A DNA stretch of 64,000 bases, taken from Alteromonas halophila (GTDB lineage Bacteria > Pseudomonadota > Gammaproteobacteria > Enterobacterales > Alteromonadaceae). Each line of letters starts with the position of its first letter. Within the stretch, counting starts at the first letter, position 1. The DNA lies in assembly GCF_014651815.1 (NCBI RefSeq), contig NZ_BMXP01000001.1, positions 399,934-463,933 of the forward strand. The letters run 5' to 3'. A program made the position numbers and the translations under genes. Of this stretch, positions 25,971 to 35,318 are shown piece by piece. Under the pieces are notes generated by a model. It was not told where the DNA came from, searched no databases, and saw nothing but the letters and a program-made list of their open reading frames with translations.

Positions 25971-26702
25971 ATGAGTAAGACAGCCATACTCTACCGGATG
26001 CAGACCGACAGCCATATTTGCCCGTTTGGGTTGCGCTCCAGAGATCTGCTTAAAAGAAAAGGATTTAAGGTTGATGACCGGCCGTTAACGTCACGGCAGG
26101 AAACCGATGCGTTTAAAGAAAAATACGATGTAAAAACCACGCCGCAAACGTTTATCGATGATAAACGTATTGGGGGGTATGATGAATTACGGGACTATTT
26201 TGGTAAGGGAGCAGCAGGGCAGACAGGAACCACCTACACGCCGGTGATCGCGATTTTTGCGGTGGCGGCGCTGCTGACGGTGGCGCTGCAGTTTGCTGTT
26301 TCAGGCAGCTACCTTTCCGTACGCTCCCTGCTGCTGTTTATCGCATTTTCTATGACTCTGCTGGCGGTACAAAAGCTAAAAGATTTATTTAGCTTTACCA
26401 ACTCATTTATTACTTACGATCTGCTGGCCATGCGCTGGATAAAGTATGGGTATGTCTATCCGTTTGCCGAAGCCTATGCAGGTATTGGCATGGTGGCGCA
26501 GCTTCCGGCACTGACGGTTGCACCGGTATCGCTGTTTATTGGCATTGTTGGTGCAGTCTCGGTATTTAAAGCCGTATATATAGACAAACGGGAGCTTACC
26601 TGCGCCTGCGTAGGCGGCGACAGCAATGTGCCGCTTGGTTTTGTGTCGCTGTCAGAGAACCTGTTTATGATCGCAGGTGGCCTTATCATGCTGCTGATGT
26701 GA
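25971..26702 (+). CDS. Glutaredoxin-MauE fusion membrane protein
   Basis: 243 residues from ATG 25971, which has AAGGAGA seven bases upstream. The N-terminal glutaredoxin domain (about 1-80) has a CPFG active site with a single cysteine, TTPQTFIDDKRIGGYDEL (cis-Pro and glutathione-site region), then four membrane segments of the MauE/DoxX type (about 88-243) ending with the cysteine pair ELTCACVGG. MauE-type domains transfer electrons to periplasmic disulfide systems; glutaredoxin fusions of this kind are known in marine gammaproteobacteria. A role in thiol-redox transfer is inferred. It has no visible operon partner. Confidence 0.8.
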   Translation: MSKTAILYRMQTDSHICPFGLRSRDLLKRKGFKVDDRPLTSRQETDAFKEKYDVKTTPQTFIDDKRIGGYDELRDYFGKGAAGQTGTTYTPVIAIFAVAALLTVALQFAVSGSYLSVRSLLLFIAFSMTLLAVQKLKDLFSFTNSFITYDLLAMRWIKYGYVYPFAEAYAGIGMVAQLPALTVAPVSLFIGIVGAVSVFKAVYIDKRELTCACVGGDSNVPLGFVSLSENLFMIAGGLIMLLM

Positions 26703-26867
26703 ACTAGCGCGAGACGCAGCCTGTTAAAACCGGGCCGCTATGGTAAGCGTTGCGGCCAGCTTGCTCGTGACTGGACACCCACTCACCGGCGACCACCGCT
26801 GCGCCACGCGACAATTCGCCTCTGAGCGCTGGCGGTAACGCCGGTCAGGCATGTCACTGCAGGCTGC

Positions 26868-27872
26868 TCATTCTTCTGCTGGCTTATCTGTGAGAGCCGT
26901 CATAAACACCGGCATAAAGCGCGAGAAATCTTCAATAAAAGGCAGATGGCCCAGATCGTCCAGTTCATGCACATTTATTGCAGCATTGCGCTGTTTAACC
27001 CGTTCGCCCAGTTTGTCGTATTCTCCCAGCGTGTAGGTCACGCCCTCTTTCTTCCAGTTGCGGCCAGGTCCGGTGGTGTCCCGGGTGCCTAAAATAAGAC
27101 TGACGGGCATGCTCAGCGCATCAAATTCGTCGATTACCGGCTGCGTGAATATCATGTCGTAGGTGAGGGCGCTCACGCGGGCAAGGAGAGGCCAGTCATC
27201 GCCCTTTACCCATCCCTGAAGCGGCGCGGCAAGCGCCTGATAGGTGTCGTTCCAGTTGCCTGCATAGTAATTTTTTCGCTGATAATCAGCAATGGCCTGA
27301 GGCGTTTTCTTACGTTCATTCTCGTAGAAAAACTGCACGTCCTTGTACTTTACATAGTGCAGGTAATTCTCCAGACCAATGGGGTTCACAAGAACAAGTT
27401 TTGAGACGGTATCGGGATACAGCAGGGCGAAGCGGCTGGCCAGCATACCGCCCATAGAGTGACCCACTAACAAGGTTTTGCTGATATCCAGTGTGCGCAG
27501 TAACTGCTTTGTGTGACTGGCCAGTGCCGCGAACGAGTACTGATAATCAACCGGTTTGGAAGATTTTCCAAAGCCAATCTGATCCGGCATCAGCACGCCG
27601 TACCCGCGTTGGTGAAGTTGCGAGGCAATACGCTCGAAGTAGGCGCCGTTAAAGTTTTTACCATGCAGCAGAGTGATCACCGGTTTTGCGTCTTCAGGGG
27701 GGAGAAACATGTAATTCATGGTGAGCTGTTGCCCTTGTGATGAAAACTGCATCGCGTCCACTTCAAAGGGATACGCATACCCGGATAATCGTTTGTCAAA
27801 CGCCGGCACAGTGCTATTGGCGTGCACCGCAGAAATAAAGCAGGCAACGCACAGAGTGAGTAAGTAACGCAT
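26868..27872 (-). CDS. Exported alpha/beta hydrolase
   Basis: 334 residues from ATG 27872; ATG 27890 would add six residues. The start is chosen for the signal peptide MRYLLTLCVACFISAVHA. Catalytic features: LLHGKNFNG (oxyanion), MPDQIGFGKS, nucleophile elbow GHSMGGM, acid in ILGTRDTTGP, and His in DLGHLPFIED. The fold is that of the broad AB_hydrolase_1 family (esterases, lactonases, haloalkane dehalogenases); substrate unknown. It is divergent from the dehydrogenase at 28013 and probably periplasmic. Confidence 0.8.
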   Translation of the reverse strand: MRYLLTLCVACFISAVHANSTVPAFDKRLSGYAYPFEVDAMQFSSQGQQLTMNYMFLPPEDAKPVITLLHGKNFNGAYFERIASQLHQRGYGVLMPDQIGFGKSSKPVDYQYSFAALASHTKQLLRTLDISKTLLVGHSMGGMLASRFALLYPDTVSKLVLVNPIGLENYLHYVKYKDVQFFYENERKKTPQAIADYQRKNYYAGNWNDTYQALAAPLQGWVKGDDWPLLARVSALTYDMIFTQPVIDEFDALSMPVSLILGTRDTTGPGRNWKKEGVTYTLGEYDKLGERVKQRNAAINVHELDDLGHLPFIEDFSRFMPVFMTALTDKPAEE

Positions 27873-28012
27873 ATAAAAAACCAGTATCATGTCAGAGGTA
27901 TATACTTGTACTGCGTACAGGCTGGCTGGTTCAGCGCAGACAGTGTTTGTTATCTTGGGCAAAAAGTGCCGTTGAGTCGTATGGTTAGGAACATTCTTCA
28001 CGGAGTACAGTT

Positions 28013-29023
28013 ATGAAACAGATGATTATTGACGGTGGTAATGAGGGGCTCGACCGGCTGACACTAAAAGATGTCAACGAGCCTGGTGGTGTTGGTCCCG
28101 GCCAGATAAAGGTACGCATTCATGCCAGCTCGCTCAACTTTCATGATTACAGTGTTGCTAAAGGTGTCATTCCTACCGAAGCCGGGCGCATTCCGTTGTC
28201 AGACGGCGCGGGTGTTGTGGTTGAAGTTGGGGAGGGCGTGACTGTCTTTAGTGAGGGGGACCACGTAGTGTCTGGCTTTTTCCCTGACTGGCAACGTGGC
28301 GCGCCGACCATCGGTGACTTTAGCCGGACGCCCGGCGATGGTATTGACGGGTATGCCAGAGAAAGCGTGATTACGCCGGCGAGTTATTTCACCAAAGCGC
28401 CTGAAGGCTGGAGCCATGAAGAAAGTGCCACAATTACCACGGCCGGTCTGACTGCCTGGCGGGCGCTGATTGTGGAAGGCGGACTGAAAGCCGGGGACAC
28501 GGTGCTGTTACTGGGCACCGGTGGGGTCTCTATTTATGCGCTACAGATCGCCAAGGCCATGGGCGCAATCGTGGCCATCACTTCTTCGAGTGATGAAAAG
28601 CTGGAAAAAGCAAAAGCGCTGGGTGCAGACTTTACGGTTAATTACAAAACCGATCCAGACTGGGGTAAAGCAGTGTCCAACTGGACCGGCGGACACGGCG
28701 TTGACCATGTTGTCGAGGTCGGCGGGCCGGCAACGCTGGCACAATCGATCAAAGCGTGCCGGGTGGGAGGCAGCATTGTCTTAATTGGTGTCCTCACTGG
28801 TATTGACGGAAACATTCCCACGGCCACCATGATGCGTAAGCAAATTCGTCTGACGGGTATCATTGTTGGTAGCCATGAAGAGCAGACCGATTTTGTCAAA
28901 GCGCTGGAATCAACGGGCATTAAGCCGGTTATCGATACCCAGTTTCCGCTGGAGCGTCTGGCTGATGCGTTCCGGTTTGAAGAGTCAGGTAAGCATTTCG
29001 GAAAAATATGTATTACGTTTTAG
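28013..29023 (+). CDS. Zinc-independent medium-chain dehydrogenase/reductase
   Basis: 336 residues. GroES-like N-terminal domain (about 1-130; SLNFHDYSVAKG, IPLSDGAGVVVEVGEGV) and a Rossmann domain (LLLGTGGVSIYALQIAKAMGA). The catalytic-zinc GHE motif is replaced by SDGAG and the four-cysteine structural lobe is absent, so this is a quinone-reductase or enone-reductase-like MDR rather than a classical alcohol dehydrogenase. It probably uses NAD(P)H. Substrate unknown. It may share the 140-base divergent promoter region with the hydrolase. Confidence 0.85.
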   Translation: MKQMIIDGGNEGLDRLTLKDVNEPGGVGPGQIKVRIHASSLNFHDYSVAKGVIPTEAGRIPLSDGAGVVVEVGEGVTVFSEGDHVVSGFFPDWQRGAPTIGDFSRTPGDGIDGYARESVITPASYFTKAPEGWSHEESATITTAGLTAWRALIVEGGLKAGDTVLLLGTGGVSIYALQIAKAMGAIVAITSSSDEKLEKAKALGADFTVNYKTDPDWGKAVSNWTGGHGVDHVVEVGGPATLAQSIKACRVGGSIVLIGVLTGIDGNIPTATMMRKQIRLTGIIVGSHEEQTDFVKALESTGIKPVIDTQFPLERLADAFRFEESGKHFGKICITF

Positions 29024-29104
29024 ATTGTCTGCCGCCGCACAAAGCCGTCAGGTGTGTATACTCTGTTAAATGTGTGAGGTGTATGCAAAAGCAGGTAGGG
29101 CTTT

Positions 29105-29530
29105 ATGGCCGTAAGTAACATTATGACCACGCGGGTGGTCACCGTTCATCTTGACGACTCGCTGGCCACCATTCAGGCACTGTTTGAAGAGACAGGCTTT
29201 CATCACCTGGTTGTGGTCGATGGTCAGCGTGTGGAGGGTGTCATTTCTGATCGCGATCTGCTCAAAGCATTAAGCCCGTTTATTGATACCATCAGCGAAC
29301 GGGCACGTGACAGAGCCACCCTGGAGAGAAAAGCCCACCAGATCATGACCCGTGAGGTTATTACGCTTGAGCCTGCCGATACCATTGTCAGCGCGGTGGC
29401 GTTGTTTAACCGTCATGGCATATCCTGTATCCCGGTGGTGGATCCCCGGCGTCAGTTACAAGGGATCCTTTCCTGGCGGGACATTATGCGCTATGTCGAG
29501 ACACTGGTCAGTCGTAAAAAGCAGGCATAG
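29105..29530 (+). CDS. CBS-domain pair protein
   Basis: 141 residues consisting of two CBS domains (MTTRVVTVHLDDSLATIQALF...GVISDRDLL and MTREVITLEPADTIVSAVALF...GILSWRDIM). Such stand-alone Bateman modules bind adenine nucleotides and act as sensors for partner proteins. No signal peptide. A hairpin overlaps its stop codon at 29521-29549. The partner is unknown; it is convergent with the RND efflux operon. Confidence 0.88.
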   Translation: MAVSNIMTTRVVTVHLDDSLATIQALFEETGFHHLVVVDGQRVEGVISDRDLLKALSPFIDTISERARDRATLERKAHQIMTREVITLEPADTIVSAVALFNRHGISCIPVVDPRRQLQGILSWRDIMRYVETLVSRKKQA

Positions 29531-29549
29531 GCAAACTGCCTGTGCCTGC
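29521..29549. terminator. Hairpin between two convergent genes
   Basis: GCAGGCATAGGCA (29521-29533) pairs with TGCCTGTGCCTGC (29537-29549) over 13 positions with one wobble and a three-base loop. It overlaps the CBS gene's stop codon. No T-tract follows, so termination would be Rho-aided or a stem-only block. Confidence 0.45.
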
Positions 29550-29557
29550 AACTGATA

Positions 29558-32500
29558 TTACTTTCTGAAGCTAACACGAAACAGCAGACTGTAAAGCACA
29601 GGCACGGCGATTAGCGTCAGCAGCGTGGCGAAGGCCAGTCCGCCCATGATGGTTACTGCCATATCCGCAAAGAAGGCATCGAACAGCAGTGGTGCCATCC
29701 CTAAAATCGTGGTAATCGCTGCCAGCGCAACCGGACGCACCCGGATTAGCGTGGCATCAACAATGGCATCACGAATAGTTGCGCCTTCCTCAATTTGTAA
29801 GTCGATTTCCTCAATCAGTACAATGGCGTTTTTAATCAGCATACCAAACAGACTTAAAAAACCCAGCAGCGACATAAAGCCAAAAGGCATATCGGTTGCC
29901 AGCAGACCGCTGACCACCCCGACTACGGCCATCGGCACAACCAGCCAGATGATCAAGGGTTGCCGCACATGACCAAACAGCAGCACAGAAATTATGAACA
30001 TCACCAGAAAACCGGCAGGCAGGCCTTTACCTAACGCTTGCTGCGCATCGCCGGAGCTCTCGAATTCACCGCCCCAGGCCAGTGAATAGCCGGGTGGCAG
30101 TGGGATACTTTCGATAGCCGGCCGAATACGCGCCAGCGCGTCGGCGGCTGTTTCATCCATGGCGGGCTCGGCTTCTACGGTCAGTGTGCGAACCCGGTCA
30201 AGGCGGTGAATACGCAGTTCTTCTGCCTGCATTTCCAACCCATCAGTTATCTGCGCAAACGGCACGTAGCGGCGTTGCTGCGAACTCCATACCTGACTAT
30301 TGCGAAGGGCTGAGACATCTGACGCGTCCGGTGCTCCCATTTTCGCCAGAATGCTGTAGGCATAGTCGCCGTCCTGCACTTTACCTAACTCCAGACCACT
30401 GCTGGCATATTGCACGGCCTGACTGAAATCATTATGCGAGACACCGGCGATCCCGGCATTGTAGTCATCATAATGCGTATTAATGGCGAAGCCTTTTTCC
30501 CGCCAGTTATGACGAATGTCACGGATATCACCGTCATCAATCAGACGTTTGATGGCTTTGTCGCCCAATGCTCTTAAAACGCTGGCATCCGGGCCTGAAA
30601 AACGGGCCTCGAGCTTAGCCCCCGAGGCGGGACCGAATTGCATGCGCTGAATATAGAAACTGCCATCCAGATCAACGCCGGGTAGCTGAGGGGAAAGGGC
30701 ATCAATAATACCTGGGATCTGCGCTTTATCATCAGCCCGGACCATAAAGAACGTATAGTTTTCATTGGCACTTTTAGGTCCGTATGTCAGGGTGAAACGC
30801 TCCGCGCCCTGGCCAACAATGGTGGTCACTGTACTGACATTCTCTGTTGCCAGTATCAGTGATTCTGCGGCTTTCGCTTTTTCTTCGGTGGCGCGGATAT
30901 CTCTGTCCTGCGGTCCCCAATAATGCACAAAGAAGAGCGGGGCATTCGACGGAGGAAAAAAGCCCTGCTTGACCATACCAAAGCTGGCGTAGGCGAGTAT
31001 TGTAATAGCCACCAGTGCGGCGATAGTCAGCCAGCGCAGTTGCAACGCGTTAAGCAGGACACGTCTGAACCGGCCAAGACCAGCAGCATCATCTGAATCT
31101 GAGGCACCTTCACTGGCGTGGCGATAAAAGTAGGCACCCAGTACCGGCACGAGCGTAACCGCCAGCACCCAGCTCAGTAACAGCGACACCATAACCACTG
31201 CGAACAGGGAGTACAGGAACTCGCCAGTGGCATCATCCGACAGACCGATGCCGGAAAAGGCTGCAATACCAATGATGGTGGCGCCCAGCAGGGGCCATTG
31301 CGTGCGTTTTACAATAAAGCTGGCGGCGTCCCGGGCGCTAAAGCCCTTCGCCATGCGCAGCATCATCCCTTCGGCAACCACAATAGCATTATCAACCAGC
31401 ATGCCCATCGCAATGACCATGGCTCCCAGCGAAATGCGTTGCAGCTGAATATCCATCAGCCACATAATAAGAATTGTGCCCATGACGGTAACCAGCAGTA
31501 CCGTGCCGACTACGACACCTGAACGCCAGCCCATAAACAGACAGAGTGTCAGGGTAACGACCAGTACCGACATCACCAGATTACTGATAAATCCGTCGAC
31601 AGATTCATCGACAACTGAGGCCTGATCATAGACAGGGGTCAGGGTTATCCCTACTGGCAACTGGGCCAGCAAGGTGTCTATCTTGCGATTAACGCGGTTA
31701 CCTACATCCACGATATTGACATCGGAGATAGCAGAAACCGCCAGAGTGACGGCATCATGGCCGTTATGACGAATTTCAACCGGCTGAATATCGGCGGGTT
31801 CGCGCTTGAGGGTGGCAATATCACCGACCCGCAATGAACGATTGGTCCCGGGTAACACGACAGACAGATTAGCAAGCTCTTCCAGGCGGTCGGGTGGGCG
31901 CTCGACGATCAGACGTACATTTTTCTCATCGACTTTGACTCTGCCACCATTGAACGGGCGTAGGTTGTCTTTGAACAGGGCGGCCAGATCGGGAAACGAG
32001 ATCCCCAGGCCAGCCAGTTGGTACGGGTCGATATAGGCAACGATCTGCTCTTTCTGTACGCCCGTTACATTTACCTTGGCGACACCGTCAGTAGTGAGCA
32101 GTTCGCGGCGGATGATGCGGGCAAATTCGCGCAGTTCACGGGGCGAAAAGTCCGGGGCGCTCAGGGCATAATACAGGCCATATACATCACCGAAGTCGTC
32201 GTACACGCGCGGTGCGCCGGCGCCAAGCGGCAGGCCAGCGCGGGCATCTCGAAGCCGCTTGCGTAGCTCATCCCAAATCTGTGGTAACTGGTTGCTGTCA
32301 AAATGGCGTTTCACTTCTACAGTGATTTCAGAACGGCCAGGTGACGAGATGGATTTTAACTCATACAACTGCGACATCTGCTGAATGGCAATTTCCAGCG
32401 GCTCAGTGATTTCTCGCTCGACCTTTTGCGCTCCGGCACCAGGAAACGAGGTGATCACTTTAACCTGCTTGATGGTAAAGGCCGGATCTTCCAGGCGGCC

Positions 32501-32596
32501 AATATTGTTCATAGCAATCAGGCCGCCCAGCAGCAGGATGAGTACCAGCAGCCAGACATTAACGGGTTTATTCAATGAGTAACGGGCAATATCCAT
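29558..32596 (-). CDS. RND efflux permease (HAE-type), first system
   Basis: 1012 residues, the size of inner-membrane RND pumps. N-terminal membrane segment (NVWLLVLILLLGGLIAMN), large periplasmic porter loops after segments 1 and 7, and the central membrane block holding GAMVIAMGMLVDNAIVVAEG with the proton-relay Asp residues. The C-terminal repeat has LFGMLIKNAIVLIEEID. It begins three bases after the stop of the membrane-fusion gene. A TetR-type regulator is divergent. Substrate is not predictable; no outer-membrane factor gene is in the cluster. Confidence 0.93.
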   Translation of the reverse strand: MDIARYSLNKPVNVWLLVLILLLGGLIAMNNIGRLEDPAFTIKQVKVITSFPGAGAQKVEREITEPLEIAIQQMSQLYELKSISSPGRSEITVEVKRHFDSNQLPQIWDELRKRLRDARAGLPLGAGAPRVYDDFGDVYGLYYALSAPDFSPRELREFARIIRRELLTTDGVAKVNVTGVQKEQIVAYIDPYQLAGLGISFPDLAALFKDNLRPFNGGRVKVDEKNVRLIVERPPDRLEELANLSVVLPGTNRSLRVGDIATLKREPADIQPVEIRHNGHDAVTLAVSAISDVNIVDVGNRVNRKIDTLLAQLPVGITLTPVYDQASVVDESVDGFISNLVMSVLVVTLTLCLFMGWRSGVVVGTVLLVTVMGTILIMWLMDIQLQRISLGAMVIAMGMLVDNAIVVAEGMMLRMAKGFSARDAASFIVKRTQWPLLGATIIGIAAFSGIGLSDDATGEFLYSLFAVVMVSLLLSWVLAVTLVPVLGAYFYRHASEGASDSDDAAGLGRFRRVLLNALQLRWLTIAALVAITILAYASFGMVKQGFFPPSNAPLFFVHYWGPQDRDIRATEEKAKAAESLILATENVSTVTTIVGQGAERFTLTYGPKSANENYTFFMVRADDKAQIPGIIDALSPQLPGVDLDGSFYIQRMQFGPASGAKLEARFSGPDASVLRALGDKAIKRLIDDGDIRDIRHNWREKGFAINTHYDDYNAGIAGVSHNDFSQAVQYASSGLELGKVQDGDYAYSILAKMGAPDASDVSALRNSQVWSSQQRRYVPFAQITDGLEMQAEELRIHRLDRVRTLTVEAEPAMDETAADALARIRPAIESIPLPPGYSLAWGGEFESSGDAQQALGKGLPAGFLVMFIISVLLFGHVRQPLIIWLVVPMAVVGVVSGLLATDMPFGFMSLLGFLSLFGMLIKNAIVLIEEIDLQIEEGATIRDAIVDATLIRVRPVALAAITTILGMAPLLFDAFFADMAVTIMGGLAFATLLTLIAVPVLYSLLFRVSFRK

Positions 32597-32599
32597 AGC

Positions 32600-33673
32600 T
32601 TACTGCTCCGGTTTGTAGGGTCGCACCGTCATACTGGCTGTAACCTGGGTTGCGCCAGCCGCGACCACCTGATCGCCGGTTGCAAGAGAGCCGGAGATGA
32701 CCGCAAATTCATCTTCAAAATGTGCGACCTGAACGGCCACTTTGGTTACCGCGTGCGTATCGGCGTCATAGTGCCAGACGTAAAAGCCGTCGTCTTTACT
32801 GCCGACCAGGGCCTTTACGGTGACAACCCGGCCGTCAGGGTAGGGCGTACCGCCCATGCCAATTCTAACCACGGCGCGCGCGCCTGGGGGAATTTCAACA
32901 TTCTTTGGAGGCTGCATGGCAAACACGGCTTCATAGGTCTGCGACACAGGATCAGGCTGTGTGCTGTGTTCAACGTAATGCACCGGGAACCAGGTATCCT
33001 GCGCAGTCAGCAATGCGGCTTCGGCGTGATCAATGCCACGCCCGATATTGGCGGTAAGCAGACGCTCCGGCACATTAATGTTGAAATAAATCTTTGAAAC
33101 ATCCTGCAGCCGGGCAATTGGCGTGCCGGCTGTCACAAAGCTGTTATTCTCAACCAGTCGCTGCGATATTTTGGCGTCAAAGGGAGCATAAAGCTGGGTG
33201 TAGCTTAAGTCCTGCTGGGCGTTCTTCAAATCGATATCGGCCAGTTCAAAACTGGTTTTGGCGGTATCCAGCATACTTTGCGAGACCAGATCCTTATCAT
33301 ACATTTTTTCAATACGGGTAAGCTCCCGCTCGGCCTGATCGCGACGGGTCTGCTGCTCTTCAACCCGGCGCTTAAACGGCTGCTGATCAATAGTGGCAAG
33401 CAGGTGCCCTTTTTTAACATCGCTGCCGGTGACCAGATCGGTCTGAACAAGTCGTCCCGATACTTCAAAACTCACATCAACTGTTTTAACCGGGGATACC
33501 ACCGCCGGAAACGAAAACTCATCTAAGGCAGGCACATCCCTGACCGCGGCAAGTTTCACATAGCGAACAGTTGCGGCATCGCTATTCTCTGGTGCGGGAT
33601 CACTGCAGGCCGAGATAAGCATACTGCCAAACAGCAGTACAACAAAAGCCTGGAATTTAAAGCGCGTTGGCAT
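32600..33673 (-). CDS. RND periplasmic adaptor lipoprotein, first system
   Basis: 357 residues. A lipobox at LISAC (Cys about 23) makes it a lipid-anchored membrane-fusion protein. It shows the lipoyl half-motifs (FEVSGRLVQ and GTPIARLQD), an alpha-hairpin (about 100-160; EQQTRRDQAERELTRIEK), a beta-barrel domain and a C-terminal membrane-proximal domain (GDQVVAAGATQV). It couples the RND permease to an unlinked TolC-type channel. It is the first gene of the two-gene operon, under the control region 33724-33791. Confidence 0.92.
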   Translation of the reverse strand: MPTRFKFQAFVVLLFGSMLISACSDPAPENSDAATVRYVKLAAVRDVPALDEFSFPAVVSPVKTVDVSFEVSGRLVQTDLVTGSDVKKGHLLATIDQQPFKRRVEEQQTRRDQAERELTRIEKMYDKDLVSQSMLDTAKTSFELADIDLKNAQQDLSYTQLYAPFDAKISQRLVENNSFVTAGTPIARLQDVSKIYFNINVPERLLTANIGRGIDHAEAALLTAQDTWFPVHYVEHSTQPDPVSQTYEAVFAMQPPKNVEIPPGARAVVRIGMGGTPYPDGRVVTVKALVGSKDDGFYVWHYDADTHAVTKVAVQVAHFEDEFAVISGSLATGDQVVAAGATQVTASMTVRPYKPEQ

Positions 33674-33723
33674 CGTGAGTCTTCCTCAGGTGGGGGGAGC
33701 AAAACACCCGTTTAAAAATAAAA

Positions 33724-33791
33724 AGTAAGAAGTAAAAAGTAAGAAGTAAACTAGTGAGTGCATTTTAGTGCTCATCGATTGTAAAGTAAAC
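33724..33791. promoter_or_regulatory. Heptad repeats in the TetR/RND divergent control region
   Basis: Four consecutive heptads of the form AGTAARA/AGTAAAC occupy 33724-33751, made by a 14-base unit repeated twice. A fifth AGTAAAC recurs at 33785-33791. They sit between the adaptor gene and the TetR gene, where the repressor should bind. No clear palindrome spans the region, which is unusual for TetR. Function inferred from position. Confidence 0.5.
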
Positions 33792-33835
33792 TGAAGAGTG
33801 TAATATGCCGCTATGGCTTTTTATACGTTGATACT

Positions 33836-34447
33836 ATGACCGCAGAAGTGCGCACCCGCAGTGACAGGAAGCGGGATGCTATCATTCAGGCTGCCAAGCA
33901 GGCCTTTCAGCAATACGGTGTGAATGGTACCAGTATGGATACACTGGCCGAATTAGCCAATGTGTCCAAGCGTACGGTGTATAACCACTTTAGTGCTAAA
34001 GAAGAGCTGGTTATGCACCTGATTAAAGAGCTATGGCACAAAACCATGGCCAGTATTGCGCTAAGTTACGACGCCAGACTACCTTTGCAGAGTCAGTTGG
34101 AGAGCCTGCTGCTGGCAGAAGTGGAACTGATTTCCGGCGATGAATACCTGGAACTCGCGCGGGTCGCGTTTGGTTACTTTTTCTATAACCCGGAAAAACT
34201 TAAGGAAGAGGTGGCGAACCTGTCCGCCCAGGAAACCGTGCTTCACCGCTGGCTAGTGGCGGCCCGCGCCGATGGCCGGCTGGCGTTTGATAATTTAGAT
34301 TATGTGGTGAAAGAGTTGTCCTGTCTGCTCAAGGGGCACTGTTTCTGGCCGCAGTTACTTAAAATTGAACCGCCGCTGGATGCAGCGCAACGCCGCACGA
34401 TTGCGACGCGCACTACCGCACTGTTTCTCAGTCATTACGCAATTTAA
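33836..34447 (+). CDS. TetR family transcriptional regulator
   Basis: 203 residues. N-terminal TetR helix-turn-helix is clear (IIQAAKQAFQQYGVNGTSMDTLAELANVSKRTVYNHFSAKEEL). The C-terminal ligand domain (about 75-203) resembles the AefR/RutR-like C-terminal type. It is divergent from the RND operon and is its likely repressor, released by a pump substrate. Its end overlaps the convergent acetyltransferase gene by four bases. GTG/ATG choice is clear: ATG 33836 starts eight residues before the helix. Confidence 0.9.
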   Translation: MTAEVRTRSDRKRDAIIQAAKQAFQQYGVNGTSMDTLAELANVSKRTVYNHFSAKEELVMHLIKELWHKTMASIALSYDARLPLQSQLESLLLAEVELISGDEYLELARVAFGYFFYNPEKLKEEVANLSAQETVLHRWLVAARADGRLAFDNLDYVVKELSCLLKGHCFWPQLLKIEPPLDAAQRRTIATRTTALFLSHYAI

Positions 34448-34935
34448 AGCTCAGCGGAAGCGAAATCATGCAGCGCATTACCGTCTAGCCGGTAGCCAAG
34501 CCACTCGCGTTTGGCTTTCGCGCCCAGTGATTCGTAAAACTCAATGGCCGGTGTATTCCAGTCCAGCACACTCCATTCGAAGCGGCCACACCCTTTTTCT
34601 ACTGCCAGCCTGGCCAGATGCTGGAGAAGGGCTTTACCGGCACCGATGCCGCGGTATTCCGGTGAAACGAAAAGATCTTCCAGGTATAATCCGTTTTGTC
34701 CCTGCCAGGTTGAATAATTAAAGAAGTACACAGCAAACCCAACCGGCTTACCTTCCGATTCGCAAATGAGCGCGTGTGCCGTTGCCCCCACATCAAACAG
34801 GGTCTTCTGAATATCTTCAGGTGTTGCCTCAACTTCTTCCTCTGCTTTTTCATAAATCGCAAGATCTTTAATAAACGAAAGGATCAATGAAACATCACGT
34901 GGTTCCGCGTTTCTGATAGTCAATGGTGAAGCCAT
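34444..34935 (-). CDS. GNAT acetyltransferase, diamine/thialysine type
   Basis: 163 residues. GNAT motif A is LEDLFVSPEYRGIGAGKALL with the acetyl-CoA loop RGIGAG. Motif B is WSVLDWNTPAIEFYESLGA. The starts IRNAEPRDVSLILSFIKDLAIYEKAEEEV and EWLGYRLDG match the spermidine/thialysine N-acetyltransferase (SAT) group. It likely acetylates small amines or modified lysine. It stands alone and is convergent with tetR. Confidence 0.85.
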   Translation of the reverse strand: MASPLTIRNAEPRDVSLILSFIKDLAIYEKAEEEVEATPEDIQKTLFDVGATAHALICESEGKPVGFAVYFFNYSTWQGQNGLYLEDLFVSPEYRGIGAGKALLQHLARLAVEKGCGRFEWSVLDWNTPAIEFYESLGAKAKREWLGYRLDGNALHDFASAEL

Positions 34936-35240
34936 TTATACCTCTTATTAAATTGAAAGCACTATACTTCATTGTGAGCGTCCGGTTTCCCCTCTTCAGG
35001 CAAGAGGTGACGCTGGCTAATGCGCCGTGATTTCAGCGCCAATACCTTCTTTACGTAGTTGTGGCACTTATGGACTTTAAGGCTCATGGTGAAATGCGCG
35101 TCCATTGGCTGTCCAGCCCCTGAACATTCAGGTAAGCGGACCGGTTAACTATGAAGGAGCGGGCACGTTTAATCAACAGATAGAAAGCGCTGTTCCAGGT
35201 TGAAGAAAATCACCAGGACACAGCGGCGCAGATAATAAAA
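34936..35240. other. Intergenic region with little recognised content
   Basis: About 300 bases between the acetyltransferase gene and the terminator at 35241. A short hairpin CCTCTT-CAGGC-AAGAGG lies near 34995. Weak -10-like TATAGT occurs upstream of the acetyltransferase on the minus strand. No coding potential or family was recognised. Confidence 0.5.
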
Positions 35241-35268
35241 AGGAGACCTCCAATGGGTCTCCTTTTTT
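35241..35268. terminator. Bidirectional intrinsic terminator of the second RND operon
   Basis: AGGAGACC (35241-35248) pairs with GGTCTCCT (35256-35263); T6 follows on the plus strand and A5 precedes, giving a T-tract on the minus strand. It lies about 50 bases beyond the 3' end of the RND permease gene. Confidence 0.8.
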
Positions 35269-35318
35269 GTTTACGTTGTCAGGTTAAGCCAGTAACGATG
35301 GTAACGGTGCCTCATTGC

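Noticed and set aside
26733..26757. GGCCGC/GCGGCC hairpin after the glutaredoxin-MauE gene
   Set aside because: Only 6 bp with a 13-base loop and no T-tract, so weak as a terminator.
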